This document shows positions 7,631 to 16,508 of a stretch of 64,000 bases of DNA, one piece after another (the first letter of the stretch is position 1; each line of letters begins with the position of its first letter). The stretch is from Bacteriovorax sp. Seq25_V (lineage in GTDB: Bacteria > Bdellovibrionota > Bacteriovoracia > Bacteriovoracales > Bacteriovoracaceae), in assembly GCF_000447795.1 (NCBI RefSeq), contig NZ_AUNI01000020.1:341541-405540 (forward strand), in the 5' to 3' direction. The translations under genes were made by a program, and so were the position numbers. Under the pieces are notes generated by a model, which saw only the letters and a list, made by a program, of their open reading frames with translations, did not search any database and was not told where the DNA came from.

Positions 7631-7731
7631 GCGCAGATACTTCTAAGTTTTAACGTTCTTGCTTTATATCTTACTAGTGTTGTTTTAATTTGATTTCAGG
7701 GAGCTAATTTTAGCTAGAGAGAGGAGAAAAT

Positions 7732-8547
7732 ATGAGGAAAATGAAAACAGCATTATTAATACTAGGTACTCTATCAACGTTGTCAGCGAAAGCCTTGGAG
7801 GTGCAATTTGACAGCATTAAATTACAGGGAAGAGGTTGTTCAGATCAAAATAGCGCAGTTGTTTTTTCACCTGATAGAACTTCTGCTTCTCTATTGTTTG
7901 ATCAAATGATTGTTGAAGTACCATTCTCTGGAAGTGATGATTTTGGAAGTGGAATAGAGAAACTAATTGACAGAAAGGTGTGTAATATTTCTGTTTCTCT
8001 TGATGTTCCAGAAGGAGAGAGAATAACAGGTATTGAGTTTCAGACTGATTTTAGAGGGATGACATTTGGAGAGTACGGTACAGAGACAGAGTTTGATTCG
8101 CGTATTATTTCTTGGAAAGACTCTTCTGGAGGAACTCGAAATGATTCAGATGTAATTGTTAATCGTGTCTACTCTGGCGATTTTGATGAGGAATTAGATC
8201 TTTCTCGAAATGCTTTTATTAATATCAACTCTTCATGTAACACAAGTTCTAGAGCAAGTAAGGTTGATTTTTTAATAAGAAATTTTATTCGTGCAGAGGT
8301 TATTAATCGCCGATTAGGAACACCGACAGCAATGCTTGCTATTGATTCCAGTGATATGCGTGGAAACTTCAAAATAAAACTACACAAGGAAAAATGTAGT
8401 GATAGAGGTCGTCCAACGCGTCCAACAAGACCTACTCGCCCAGGTCGTGGAGATAGAGATGATGATAAGATTGAAATGTGTCGTCGCCTCGGTGGTATTT
8501 GGCATGATAAACAACGAACATGTATCTCAATATTCGGACGTCGATAA
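7732..8547 (+). CDS. Secreted DUF4360-type protein B with Arg/Pro tail
   Basis: 271 residues. A signal peptide (about 1-22) and a DUF4360-like domain align with the product at 6799: GCSDQNSAVVFSPDRTSASLLFD, DRKVCNISVSLDVPEG, DFRGM. It then has a C-terminal extension of RPT repeats (about residues 226-237), an acidic stretch, and a CRRLGGIWHDKQRTC microdomain with two cysteines. GAGGAG ends 5 nt before the ATG. The tail is absent from the paralog, so it may be a surface or partner-binding addition. Function unknown. Confidence 0.82.
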   Translation: MRKMKTALLILGTLSTLSAKALEVQFDSIKLQGRGCSDQNSAVVFSPDRTSASLLFDQMIVEVPFSGSDDFGSGIEKLIDRKVCNISVSLDVPEGERITGIEFQTDFRGMTFGEYGTETEFDSRIISWKDSSGGTRNDSDVIVNRVYSGDFDEELDLSRNAFININSSCNTSSRASKVDFLIRNFIRAEVINRRLGTPTAMLAIDSSDMRGNFKIKLHKEKCSDRGRPTRPTRPTRPGRGDRDDDKIEMCRRLGGIWHDKQRTCISIFGRR

Positions 8548-8614
8548 GACATTCGGGTGTCACTTTGACCACTTTCAATAATATGAATACTGTAAATTTC
8601 TATCACTTTCATAC

Positions 8615-8645
8615 AATGGGCCATAATTTTGGCCCATTTATTGTG
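8615..8645 (+). terminator. Hairpin downstream of DUF4360 protein B
   Basis: AATGGGCC/GGCCCATT 8-bp stem with an 8-nt loop, followed by a short T-containing stretch. Confidence 0.5.
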
Positions 8646-8714
8646 TGGCGGTGGCCCTTCTTGAGAAAGTTTAATATTTTGAACTTAAGCAGACTTAGGG
8701 AGAAAGGGGCTGTC

Positions 8715-9476
8715 ATGAGTGTAAACTTTCAGTTACAAAGTGTTGTTAATAGTTATTTTGAGCGCTATCCTCATATGAGTATCAACGCTCTATCACTTAA
8801 AAGTGGAGTAGCTGCGACAACTCTTAGAAGAGTAATACAAGGTACGATAAAAGGAGATCCAGCTCCTCACACCGTTTTAAATATCGTAAGTGCCATCAAA
8901 AATGAGAATAAACTTGATAAGATTGTAAAGGCCTACGAAGGTCCAATTCAAGAATATTTAACTCAGGCGTTCGGTAATTTTCTTACAGAAATCGATACTA
9001 ATTATGATCTTGATTTAAACGATGTTCTTAGAGATCAGATCACATACTTTGTTTATAAGTTAAGTGCGAATAGAGTCGGAACTGATCTTGTTGATATTGA
9101 TGGAACTTTTGGAAAGCTTGGTATTGATAAATTAAACTATCTTGTTTCTAAAGGAATTGTTGTTCAAAAAGATGAAAGATATCACGCGGTAAAGAAGAAC
9201 TTTTCCCTTGATGTAAATATCGCAGCAGGACACTTACCGTCTCTTGTGAGATTTTATAAGCCACATCAAGTTGGAAATGGGAAAAATCTCTTTTATACAT
9301 TGAGTGAATCAATCAGTGAAGATGGAATTAGAAAAATAAAAGAAATTCAAAAAGAAGCAGTAAAGAAGATACATGCGATTATGCAGTCTCCATTCTATGA
9401 AGGTGATATTCCATTCTTTACGTTAGACTTATGTGACACACTTGATCTTGGTAATCAAGTAGAGGTAATCCAATGA
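8715..9476 (+). CDS. HTH-containing regulator-like protein
   Basis: The longest frame begins at 8520, but AAAGGGG places the start at ATG 8715 (253 aa). Residues about 17-60 (SINALSLKSGVAATTLRRVIQG) look like a DNA-binding helix-turn-helix of the XRE kind. The rest is helical with a conserved-looking C-terminal SLSESISEDGIRKIKEIQ segment. The architecture recalls the TIGR02147-type regulators common in Bdellovibrio relatives, though I cannot confirm membership. It overlaps the next gene by ATGA, so the two are coupled. Confidence 0.72.
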   Translation: MSVNFQLQSVVNSYFERYPHMSINALSLKSGVAATTLRRVIQGTIKGDPAPHTVLNIVSAIKNENKLDKIVKAYEGPIQEYLTQAFGNFLTEIDTNYDLDLNDVLRDQITYFVYKLSANRVGTDLVDIDGTFGKLGIDKLNYLVSKGIVVQKDERYHAVKKNFSLDVNIAAGHLPSLVRFYKPHQVGNGKNLFYTLSESISEDGIRKIKEIQKEAVKKIHAIMQSPFYEGDIPFFTLDLCDTLDLGNQVEVIQ

Positions 9477-9829
9477 AAAATTTATTAAAAGTAATATTCT
9501 CTTTTTTTATGTTCGTAAATATTGTTCTTGGTGGTGAAGTAACAGGGGCAGGTAAAGAGATCGAAACAATTCTTGTTAAAAATGGTCTCTCAACAGCGAA
9601 GTTAAAATCTTTAGGACTTAAGCTTGGAGAGGTTACAGGCGCTGGTAAGATTCATATCGATACACTTGAGATGATTGTAACTTCAAAGAAAGTAATCTCA
9701 ATGAATGATATTGTTCATACAGAATTTAAAAATCCAAGTGCTGGTCAGACTGTCTCTGAAGTTGAGTACTTTGATACATCTCTTGAAGTCATTAAGAAGG
9801 CACAGATTAAAGCATTTATTATCAGATAA
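9473..9829 (+). CDS. Small secreted protein with repeated GEVTGAGK motif
   Basis: 118 residues with a signal peptide (about 1-20). The mature N-terminus begins GEVTGAGKEIETIL, and the same GEVTGAGK octapeptide recurs about 30 residues later before a predicted helix, so the protein contains two copies of a short unit. No cysteines. The ATG overlaps the stop of the HTH gene by 4 nt, which argues that the two proteins act together. Function unknown. Confidence 0.75.
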   Translation: MKNLLKVIFSFFMFVNIVLGGEVTGAGKEIETILVKNGLSTAKLKSLGLKLGEVTGAGKIHIDTLEMIVTSKKVISMNDIVHTEFKNPSAGQTVSEVEYFDTSLEVIKKAQIKAFIIR

Positions 9830-9866
9830 TCTTTTCAAACTCTTGTCTTGGGCCTAGAATAGGTCC

Positions 9867-11864
9867 ATGGCAAGAAAAAATCCTTTCAAATTAAAATCAG
9901 AATTTAAACCTTGTGGTGATCAGCCTCAAGCTATTGAGACCCTTGTTAATAAATTTAATAAAGGGGAAAAGGAGCAAGTACTTCTCGGTGTAACTGGTTC
10001 TGGAAAGACATTTACCATGGCCAATATTATTCAGGCCCTAGGAAAGAAAACTCTTATTCTTGCCCATAATAAAACTCTTGCGGCCCAGTTATATGGAGAG
10101 TTTAAAGAATTCTTCCCTGAAAATGCTGTTGAGTATTTTGTTTCTTACTATGATTACTATCAACCAGAGGCTTATGTTCCTGGTTCAGATACTTTTATTG
10201 AAAAAGATGCGTCTATCAATGACGAAATTGACAAGCTTAGACATAGTGCTACCCGCTCATTACTTGAAAGAGATGATGTCATTATTATTTCAAGTGTTAG
10301 TTGTATCTATGGGATTGGTTCACCTGATGAATACGAATCAATGAAAGCAACTCTCTTCGTTGGGGATATTATCAATCGTGATGAATTCTTAAAACAACTC
10401 GTTTCAATTCAATATGAAAGAAATGACATTGACTTTTCCCGTGGTAAATTTAGAGTTCGTGGAGATATTGTTGAGGTTTTCCCGGCCCATGAGGATTCAA
10501 ATGTGGTTCGTATTGAATTTTTTGATGACGAAATCGAGTCAATTGCCATTGTCGATCCATTAAGGTCGACGGTAATCACATCACTTAATAAGGTTACTAT
10601 TTATCCGAAGTCTCATTATGTTGTTGGGACTGAGAAGTTAGATGGAGCAATTGAGACAATTAAGGAAGAACTTAGATCTCAACTACAGTTCTTTGAAGAG
10701 AACCAAAAGCTTGTGGAGAAGCAAAGATTGGAACAGAGAACATTACTAGATCTCGAAATGTTAGAGGAGATGGGTTTTTGTTCAGGGATTGAAAATTACT
10801 CGAGACACTTAACTGGGCAAAAAGCAGGTGATCCACCTCCGACACTTGTTGATTACTTTAAAAAAGACTTCCTTATGATTATCGACGAGTCTCATATTAC
10901 AGTTCCCCAAGTCGGAGGGATGTATCGTGGAGACCGCGCTCGTAAGGAAAACCTTGTCAATTATGGATTTCGATTGCCTTCCGCCCTTGATAATAGGCCA
11001 TTAAACTTTACAGAATTTATCTCAAAGCTCGATGATACTCTTTATGTTTCAGCAACACCTGGAAATTATGAGCTTGAAAAAACACATGGCGAATATGTCG
11101 AGCAGATAATTCGTCCTACAGGACTTCTTGATCCGATCATTGATGTTCGCCCGGCCGATAATCAGGTTGACGACCTGCTTGTTGAAGTTCGTGCCACAGT
11201 AACTAAAGGGGAGAGAGTTCTAATTACGACTCTAACAAAGAAGCTTGCCGAGGAGTTGACCTCTTTCTACGCCTCTGTGGGTGTAAAAGTTAAGTACCTT
11301 CACAGTGATATCGATACTATTGAGAGAATGGAGATTATCCGTGACCTACGTCTTGGCGAGTTTGATGTTCTCGTTGGGATTAACCTTTTAAGAGAAGGCC
11401 TTGATATTCCTGAAGTATCGCTGGTTGGAATTCTTGATGCTGATAAGGAAGGTTTTCTTCGTTCTGAGCGATCTCTTATTCAAACTATTGGTCGAGCTGC
11501 TCGTAATAGTGAAGGGCGAGTGATCCTTTACGCTAATAAAGAGACCAATAGTATGGCAAAGGCCATAGGGGAAACAAGGAGGCGTCGTGAGGTTCAGCAC
11601 CAATTCAATCTTGATAATGGAATTACTCCTAAAACGATTAAAAAAGATGTTAAGGGGGGAGTTATCGAGACTTTACGAGGTAAGAATAAAGGTAAGTCTC
11701 GCATTGCTGCTAAGGATATCGCTCTTGATCGAGAGTCTATTGAAAAGAGAATCAATGAGTTAAAGCAAGCAATGAAAGAAGCCTCTAAGGACTTACGTTT
11801 TGAAGACGCGGCTAAGTTTAGAGATGAAATAAAAAGTCTTAACGAAGCTTATCTGTTAATTTAA
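9867..11864 (+). CDS. uvrB: Excinuclease ABC subunit B
   Basis: 665 residues, normal length. UvrB loads onto damage with UvrA and recruits UvrC in nucleotide excision repair. Seen in order: Walker A GVTGSGKT (41-48), the beta-hairpin [12 protein letters not shown], the DESH Walker B in [11 protein letters not shown], helicase motif [11 protein letters not shown], and a C-terminal UVR coiled-coil ([15 protein letters not shown]) that contacts UvrC. The Shine-Dalgarno is weak (AATAGG). A TAGAAT -10-like box lies 9855-9860. No recognisable SOS box. Confidence 0.98.
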   Translation: MARKNPFKLKSEFKPCGDQPQAIETLVNKFNKGEKEQVLLGVTGSGKTFTMANIIQALGKKTLILAHNKTLAAQLYGEFKEFFPENAVEYFVSYYDYYQPEAYVPGSDTFIEKDASINDEIDKLRHSATRSLLERDDVIIISSVSCIYGIGSPDEYESMKATLFVGDIINRDEFLKQLVSIQYERNDIDFSRGKFRVRGDIVEVFPAHEDSNVVRIEFFDDEIESIAIVDPLRSTVITSLNKVTIYPKSHYVVGTEKLDGAIETIKEELRSQLQFFEENQKLVEKQRLEQRTLLDLEMLEEMGFCSGIENYSRHLTGQKAGDPPPTLVDYFKKDFLMIIDESHITVPQVGGMYRGDRARKENLVNYGFRLPSALDNRPLNFTEFISKLDDTLYVSATPGNYELEKTHGEYVEQIIRPTGLLDPIIDVRPADNQVDDLLVEVRATVTKGERVLITTLTKKLAEELTSFYASVGVKVKYLHSDIDTIERMEIIRDLRLGEFDVLVGINLLREGLDIPEVSLVGILDADKEGFLRSERSLIQTIGRAARNSEGRVILYANKETNSMAKAIGETRRRREVQHQFNLDNGITPKTIKKDVKGGVIETLRGKNKGKSRIAAKDIALDRESIEKRINELKQAMKEASKDLRFEDAAKFRDEIKSLNEAYLLI

Positions 11865-12053
11865 ATCATCCATGTATATGAAAAATATTTACAATTATTA
11901 AAGAAATTCCATCTTTCTTATATTTTTTAAAAAATCTAATAAAAATCATGAACCTTTTTCATTATCCTAGTATACAACTTTATTTCTATTTTATATAAGC
12001 AGCGAATCAAAAAAACATTTTATTTATCTCAATCTTTTTGTAAGGAGTGTTGA

Positions 12054-12980
12054 ATGAGAAAATTAATTATAGCAATTGCTATGACTTTTGCGGCGTTAAA
12101 TGCAAGTGCCGTTAATCTTGCGTTTAAATTTGAAGTAACATCTTCAGGTAACTCAATGTATGCATGTAATGCTGGTCTAAAGCATGCTGATCCTGCTGGA
12201 CGTGTATGTTATGACAGACAAACTCTTAACTCATGTAATCCAGTTCTTTGTAAAGATGGACAAGCTTGTGACTGTGTTTGTACAGGTGGTTTCACTCTTC
12301 CAAATAATGGAAGAGATGATGGAGAGTACAGATTAGATTTCTTCAACGCTTCATATGCAAACTGGACAGACAATGGTGAAGCTCCAACAAATATTCAGTA
12401 TGTAAGAAAAACAGCTGGGAAGAATTCTGCTCAAACTGCAATCAATGCAGCAGATACATTCTCAACTCAACTTTTAAGCCTAGATTTTAATCTTGGTTCT
12501 GAAAGATATGGTGCAGAGTACTTTGTTGACGTTTGTTTCAGAGCAACTCAAATTGATTACCCATCTTCAAATACATATGCAAACGGTGACAAGCTTAACT
12601 GGGCAATTGATCGTGGTGTAACAATTACTGATCTATCTTCTGATCTTGGTGATTCAACTCATGTTTGGGATCTTGATGAAACAGACGTTATCTATTCTTT
12701 AGCAACTTATGAAACAAGTTCAGCTCTTCAAGTTAAAGCAACTCTTTACTGTAAAGATAAAGATGGGTCTTTAGTATTTAACGAAGAAACTGCATATACA
12801 ACTTTTGATGCTGCTCAAAAGATTAAATTTGCTTCAAGAAGCACAAAAGCTGATCTTAAAGGTTGTATCGTAAGATATACATTCAAAGAAACTAATGTTG
12901 ACGGAATTTCAAGTGTAAGAAAGTGGAAAGCTCAAAAAGCTAGAATCTGTACTTATACTTCTGTAAACGAAGCAGAGTAA
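12054..12980 (+). CDS. Secreted Cys-rich protein, first gene of orphan locus
   Basis: 308 residues with a cleavable signal peptide (MRKLIIAIAMTFAALNASA). The mature N-terminus is rich in Cys: YACNAGLKHAD, then C-x-P-x-x-C and a C-D-C-V-C cluster. A beta-rich domain follows with LGSERYGAEYFVDVCF, and the end has an RKWKAQKARIC segment. The same landmarks occur in the gene at 14640, so the two are paralogs. It has a TAAGGAG ribosome binding site and its own terminator, which suggests the highest expression of the locus. Possibly an abundant cell-surface or exported structural protein; unproven. Confidence 0.82.
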   Translation: MRKLIIAIAMTFAALNASAVNLAFKFEVTSSGNSMYACNAGLKHADPAGRVCYDRQTLNSCNPVLCKDGQACDCVCTGGFTLPNNGRDDGEYRLDFFNASYANWTDNGEAPTNIQYVRKTAGKNSAQTAINAADTFSTQLLSLDFNLGSERYGAEYFVDVCFRATQIDYPSSNTYANGDKLNWAIDRGVTITDLSSDLGDSTHVWDLDETDVIYSLATYETSSALQVKATLYCKDKDGSLVFNEETAYTTFDAAQKIKFASRSTKADLKGCIVRYTFKETNVDGISSVRKWKAQKARICTYTSVNEAE

Positions 12981-12989
12981 TTCGAGTAA

Positions 12990-13022
12990 GGCCAACAAAC
13001 TAATGTTGGCCAACTTTTTTTA
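12990..13022 (+). terminator. Internal terminator after first gene of secreted locus
   Basis: GGCCAACA/TGTTGGCC 8-bp stem, 6-nt loop, then AAC and a T-run. The next gene starts only 11 nt later, so read-through probably sets a high ratio of the first product to the rest. Confidence 0.85.
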
Positions 13023-13032
13023 TAAGGTTTAA

Positions 13033-14640
13033 ATGAAAATTTTTATACTACTCTTACTTTCATATTATACTCTAGGTTGTGCGAATCTAAGTACTCCTGA
13101 GAATATCAATATCGCTATCGATCCTCAAAATGGGACTCATTATTTCTATAATGATTTAAGACTTGTTTTCGATCGCCCAAATGTTAGTGCTTCAAACTGT
13201 GAAAAAGTAGCTAAAGAGAACAAGTATCTTATGTTTTCTGTAGGTTTAGAAAACTTCATCCTTTCGGATGAGTTTATGACTTACTCAATAAATGATTATC
13301 TCTCAATGTCTGGAGATATGTGTAAAATTGATAATAATCCTTCATCGTTTATTCCAACGAAAGAAGATAGAAATAAAAGACTCATTAAGAGACGTAAGTT
13401 TTTAAATCAGTGTGTTGTCTTTCAATTAACTGACTTTTCAAGAACTGGAATTGATGTTCCCTCTGAGCAACCAGGTTGTAAAATTACTGAAATTTCTCAA
13501 AATGCTGTTAATTTTGAAGGAAGCTTTTGTTTTGTAAAACCAAAGGTTGATAGCTCTATTGTCTTTACTGTTGATATTAAAGATGAGTGTAAAAGCTTTG
13601 ACTATTACAAAGAAAATAAAATTGAACTTCAAGATATTCTTGGGAATATCACAGTTTATAAGTCTGGAGATGCTACAGGGAAGTCAATTGACTTAACATC
13701 TCTTAAACAAATGGACTTTAGAATATCTGTAAACTCGCCAAAAGACCTGATCCCAACAAATGTTGATTACGGCGATGATCGTCCGACATGGCCTACGACA
13801 TGGAATGTAAGTGATTTATATCTAGGGGAACCAAAAATTCTTACAGGTTCTGATCTTTTTGACGAAATCACTGTCCCTGTTTTTGCTAATAATAACTGTC
13901 CACTTACTTGTAAAGAAGGCCTATGTGCTTCAAGTTGTACATATTCGCAACCTGTGACTGGAGAGTTTCTTCTATATGAAGTTAATGGGAGTAAAAAAGA
14001 ACTACTCGCTTCATGGTTTGATGGTGGAATTGTTCCTGCTAATTGGGCCGGTTATGTGAATGGAGTAGGTGTAAAAATTCAAAAGGAACTTCTGCAAGAA
14101 GGGAAAGACTACGTTCTTGAGTATGATATTAGTGATCAAGAACTTAATTATATGAGCTTAAAGGGAAGAATTACTAAACAAATAAAAATGAATGCTAATA
14201 ATATTCCTGAGCTTAGACGTGGAGGGCTTGGTATAAGAGAGATTCCACAAATTGGTACAATTGGAGAAATAAAAAAATTACCAATGATTGACTCTATTGT
14301 TGGTATTTACTTTTCTGGTAGTGGGTTTAATGGTGTAAGAAACGCTTTGAACTCGATTTCTCGCACTTTTAAGAGTTCTTTCTGGCCCCCTTACTTTGAT
14401 AAGGTATGCACAGATAGCAAATGTATCGATCAAAAAAAGAGCAAGTTAAAGCTTTCTCTAGGATTCAAATTATTAAAGAAAAACAAAGGTTTTAAAATTA
14501 GTGATGTCAATTTTTCAAAAACATCAAATTTTTCTAAAGATATTCATATTTCAGATTATAAGTTTCCAAAAATTAATTGTGGATTGGTTCAAGACGATAG
14601 CGATGGGCCAGACTTTGATGACGTGGTATTTGATTTTTAA
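13033..14640 (+). CDS. Large lipoprotein of the secreted locus
   Basis: 535 residues with a type II signal peptide and lipobox LGC (Cys16). The mature protein has about a dozen cysteines, including a C-x-x-x-C-x-x-x-x-C-x-x-x-C group near residues 292-302. No domain recognised. The stop overlaps the next start as TAATG, indicating coupling. The lipid anchor would hold it in the outer or inner membrane, possibly as the attachment point for the secreted paralogs encoded on either side (inference). Confidence 0.8.
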   Translation: MKIFILLLLSYYTLGCANLSTPENINIAIDPQNGTHYFYNDLRLVFDRPNVSASNCEKVAKENKYLMFSVGLENFILSDEFMTYSINDYLSMSGDMCKIDNNPSSFIPTKEDRNKRLIKRRKFLNQCVVFQLTDFSRTGIDVPSEQPGCKITEISQNAVNFEGSFCFVKPKVDSSIVFTVDIKDECKSFDYYKENKIELQDILGNITVYKSGDATGKSIDLTSLKQMDFRISVNSPKDLIPTNVDYGDDRPTWPTTWNVSDLYLGEPKILTGSDLFDEITVPVFANNNCPLTCKEGLCASSCTYSQPVTGEFLLYEVNGSKKELLASWFDGGIVPANWAGYVNGVGVKIQKELLQEGKDYVLEYDISDQELNYMSLKGRITKQIKMNANNIPELRRGGLGIREIPQIGTIGEIKKLPMIDSIVGIYFSGSGFNGVRNALNSISRTFKSSFWPPYFDKVCTDSKCIDQKKSKLKLSLGFKLLKKNKGFKISDVNFSKTSNFSKDIHISDYKFPKINCGLVQDDSDGPDFDDVVFDF

Positions 14641-15875
14641 TGAATAAAATTTATTTTAAACTCACATTCATTTTTCTTCTTTCTCTCTCTGTAGTTGCAA
14701 GAATTAATTGTCCTGACTATAAGGCCGTTGTCTGCCATGCAGGAAGTGAAATCAACCCTCACTATGTTGAGGTATGCGTATCATTTTCATCTTTATACGG
14801 TCACCTTGCTGAACATGAGAATGACTACTACGGTGAGTGTGGACTTAGAAATGTGAAAAAATCCTATGTATGCAATGCTGGAATGAGACATCAGGATGTT
14901 GATAATCAAATTTGCATCAACAAAGATGAAGGTGAACCACGTTTTGTTTCTCAATGTGAGCCAGGTGCTGCAAACTGTGTTTGTACTTCAGCAAAAGACT
15001 TATACTTATTTGATTATTTCTCTGTTGAGTTATCAACTTATAACCCATTGACTGAAGTTAGTTCAAATACAGAAGTTAAAAATATCAATGCAGGAAAGGC
15101 TACCTTCAATGTCGCAACGACAGATCCTGCATACACAAGAATTACAGAAGATAACGGACTTTCATTTAAACTAGGTTCAGAACGCCTTAATGGTGAATAT
15201 TTTGTTGATACATGTTGGATGAATACAACTGGTCTTGAGCAATATAGCCTAGATTTTACAATCAATTCTAGTGTTATAGCTGAAAGTAGTAATGGAATTT
15301 CTTATCCAATTCACTCGGGCCTACATTCTCGATTCCTTCTTTATTGTGATCAGAATTTTGATGGGAATTTTGACTACTCAACAGTATCGCTTGTTGACGG
15401 GACTTCATATCTACCATTTGGAACAGGACAACAAGCGTCTTTTGATTATGCAGTATCAAACTCTGAGTTTTGTTTTATTCGTCAATCTTTTAAGGAAATC
15501 TATCCAGACAGAATGAGAGACTGGGATTTGAAAAATATTACAGTCTTAAATAACGTTGAATCACACGAAGAAGTTATCACTGATGGGCCAATTCGAATTT
15601 GTCATGTTCAAGAAATTACCAACGGTAATAATAATGGAACGAATGGTTCATATGGCTCAATGATTGAAACTGTTAAGGTTGGGGCGAGCTTTCAGACTAT
15701 TGATAATAAGAAGATTTATGAGTGTACAAACTTAAGGTTTAACAATTCTGATCATCTAAAGTCATATATCAAATATGGGAAGGATGAGAAAGACTTTAGA
15801 GATGTTCATCAACATGATTATGTAGGAATTTGTAATAATATTTGTGGCCCAATTCATGGGAATGGCGCCAATTAG
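14640..15875 (+). CDS. Secreted Cys-rich paralog of the 12054 protein
   Basis: 411 residues. It has a hydrophobic N-terminus, then an extra Cys-containing segment of about 75 residues that the 12054 protein lacks. The shared region follows: YVCNAGMRHQD, a C-V-C pair, LGSERLNGEYFVDTCW, a late RDWDLKN and a final conserved Cys. A C-terminal extension of about 90 residues carries a run of Asn and Gly (NNNGTNGS) and several cysteines. Larger than its paralog at both ends, so perhaps an adaptor or tip version of the same structure. Function unknown. Confidence 0.8.
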   Translation: MNKIYFKLTFIFLLSLSVVARINCPDYKAVVCHAGSEINPHYVEVCVSFSSLYGHLAEHENDYYGECGLRNVKKSYVCNAGMRHQDVDNQICINKDEGEPRFVSQCEPGAANCVCTSAKDLYLFDYFSVELSTYNPLTEVSSNTEVKNINAGKATFNVATTDPAYTRITEDNGLSFKLGSERLNGEYFVDTCWMNTTGLEQYSLDFTINSSVIAESSNGISYPIHSGLHSRFLLYCDQNFDGNFDYSTVSLVDGTSYLPFGTGQQASFDYAVSNSEFCFIRQSFKEIYPDRMRDWDLKNITVLNNVESHEEVITDGPIRICHVQEITNGNNNGTNGSYGSMIETVKVGASFQTIDNKKIYECTNLRFNNSDHLKSYIKYGKDEKDFRDVHQHDYVGICNNICGPIHGNGAN

Positions 15876-15885
15876 GGAGAATAAC

Positions 15886-16419
15886 GTGAAAATGATTTTA
15901 AAAAGTCTATTAATGCTTGGTTTAGTTGCTCAAATGTCATTTGCTGGTGATGTTGATGATTTATTTGGAAGTGGAGAAGATCAATTTGAATTTGACCGTT
16001 TCTCTGATGAGTCGATCCTATTAGAAATCGACAGAAACGCTGCTATTTCTTGTGACAAAGGTCTTTGTACACTTCACTCAATGGAAAGTAGATACGGTGG
16101 GTTTGAAGTTTCTTTCAATGTTGGACAAGGTACTGGTATGTCAACAAATGGAAAGGATGGAGTTAATATTTACACTGGTGGTTATGGGACATGTGATACT
16201 TGTGACTCTTTAAACTGGGGATTCCAAGTAAAATATTCTCGTGGAAAATGTACTCAAACAGTTAAAGTACCAAAATCAGTATATTATGCTGTAAACCGTT
16301 ATATGTATGGTCTTCTTACTGACGAAGGTGGAACAAGAAGAGGTTTTACTCCTGCTGATGAAGCAATGATTATGTTCTACACTACTATCATGAACAATGT
16401 TAAAGGTTGTACAAAGTAA
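15886..16419 (+). CDS. Secreted Cys-containing protein, 177 aa
   Basis: I place the start at GTG 15886 because AGGGAGA lies 5 nt upstream. An ATG six bases later is the alternative. A signal peptide (about 1-21, ending MSFAG) precedes an acidic stretch, then CDKGLCTLHS, a Gly-rich TGGYGTCDTCDSLNWGF segment and a C-terminal helix region ending in NVKGCTK. Six cysteines could form three disulfides. No known domain. Confidence 0.78.
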   Translation: MKMILKSLLMLGLVAQMSFAGDVDDLFGSGEDQFEFDRFSDESILLEIDRNAAISCDKGLCTLHSMESRYGGFEVSFNVGQGTGMSTNGKDGVNIYTGGYGTCDTCDSLNWGFQVKYSRGKCTQTVKVPKSVYYAVNRYMYGLLTDEGGTRRGFTPADEAMIMFYTTIMNNVKGCTK

Positions 16420-16429
16420 TAAATAAATT

Positions 16430-16468
16430 ATGTGGTAAGTAGGGGGATTTACCCTCTACTTATTACAT
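16430..16468 (+). terminator. 17-bp hairpin between locus genes
   Basis: ATGTGGTAAGTAGGGGG pairs with the segment 16452-16468 over 17 positions with three G-T wobbles, loop ATTTA. There is no T-tract, so it could be a partial terminator, an RNase processing site or a stabiliser of the upstream message. Confidence 0.5.
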
Positions 16469-16508
16469 AGTTGAACAATCTATCTCGATAATCTGGTATA
16501 AATCGGCA

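Noticed and set aside
8520..8714. N-terminal extension of the HTH protein
   Set aside because: It crosses the hairpin after the DUF4360 gene and is followed by a better start with AAAGGGG at 8715.
9830..9866. SOS box before uvrB
   Set aside because: No convincing palindrome of a known LexA type in the short upstream gap.
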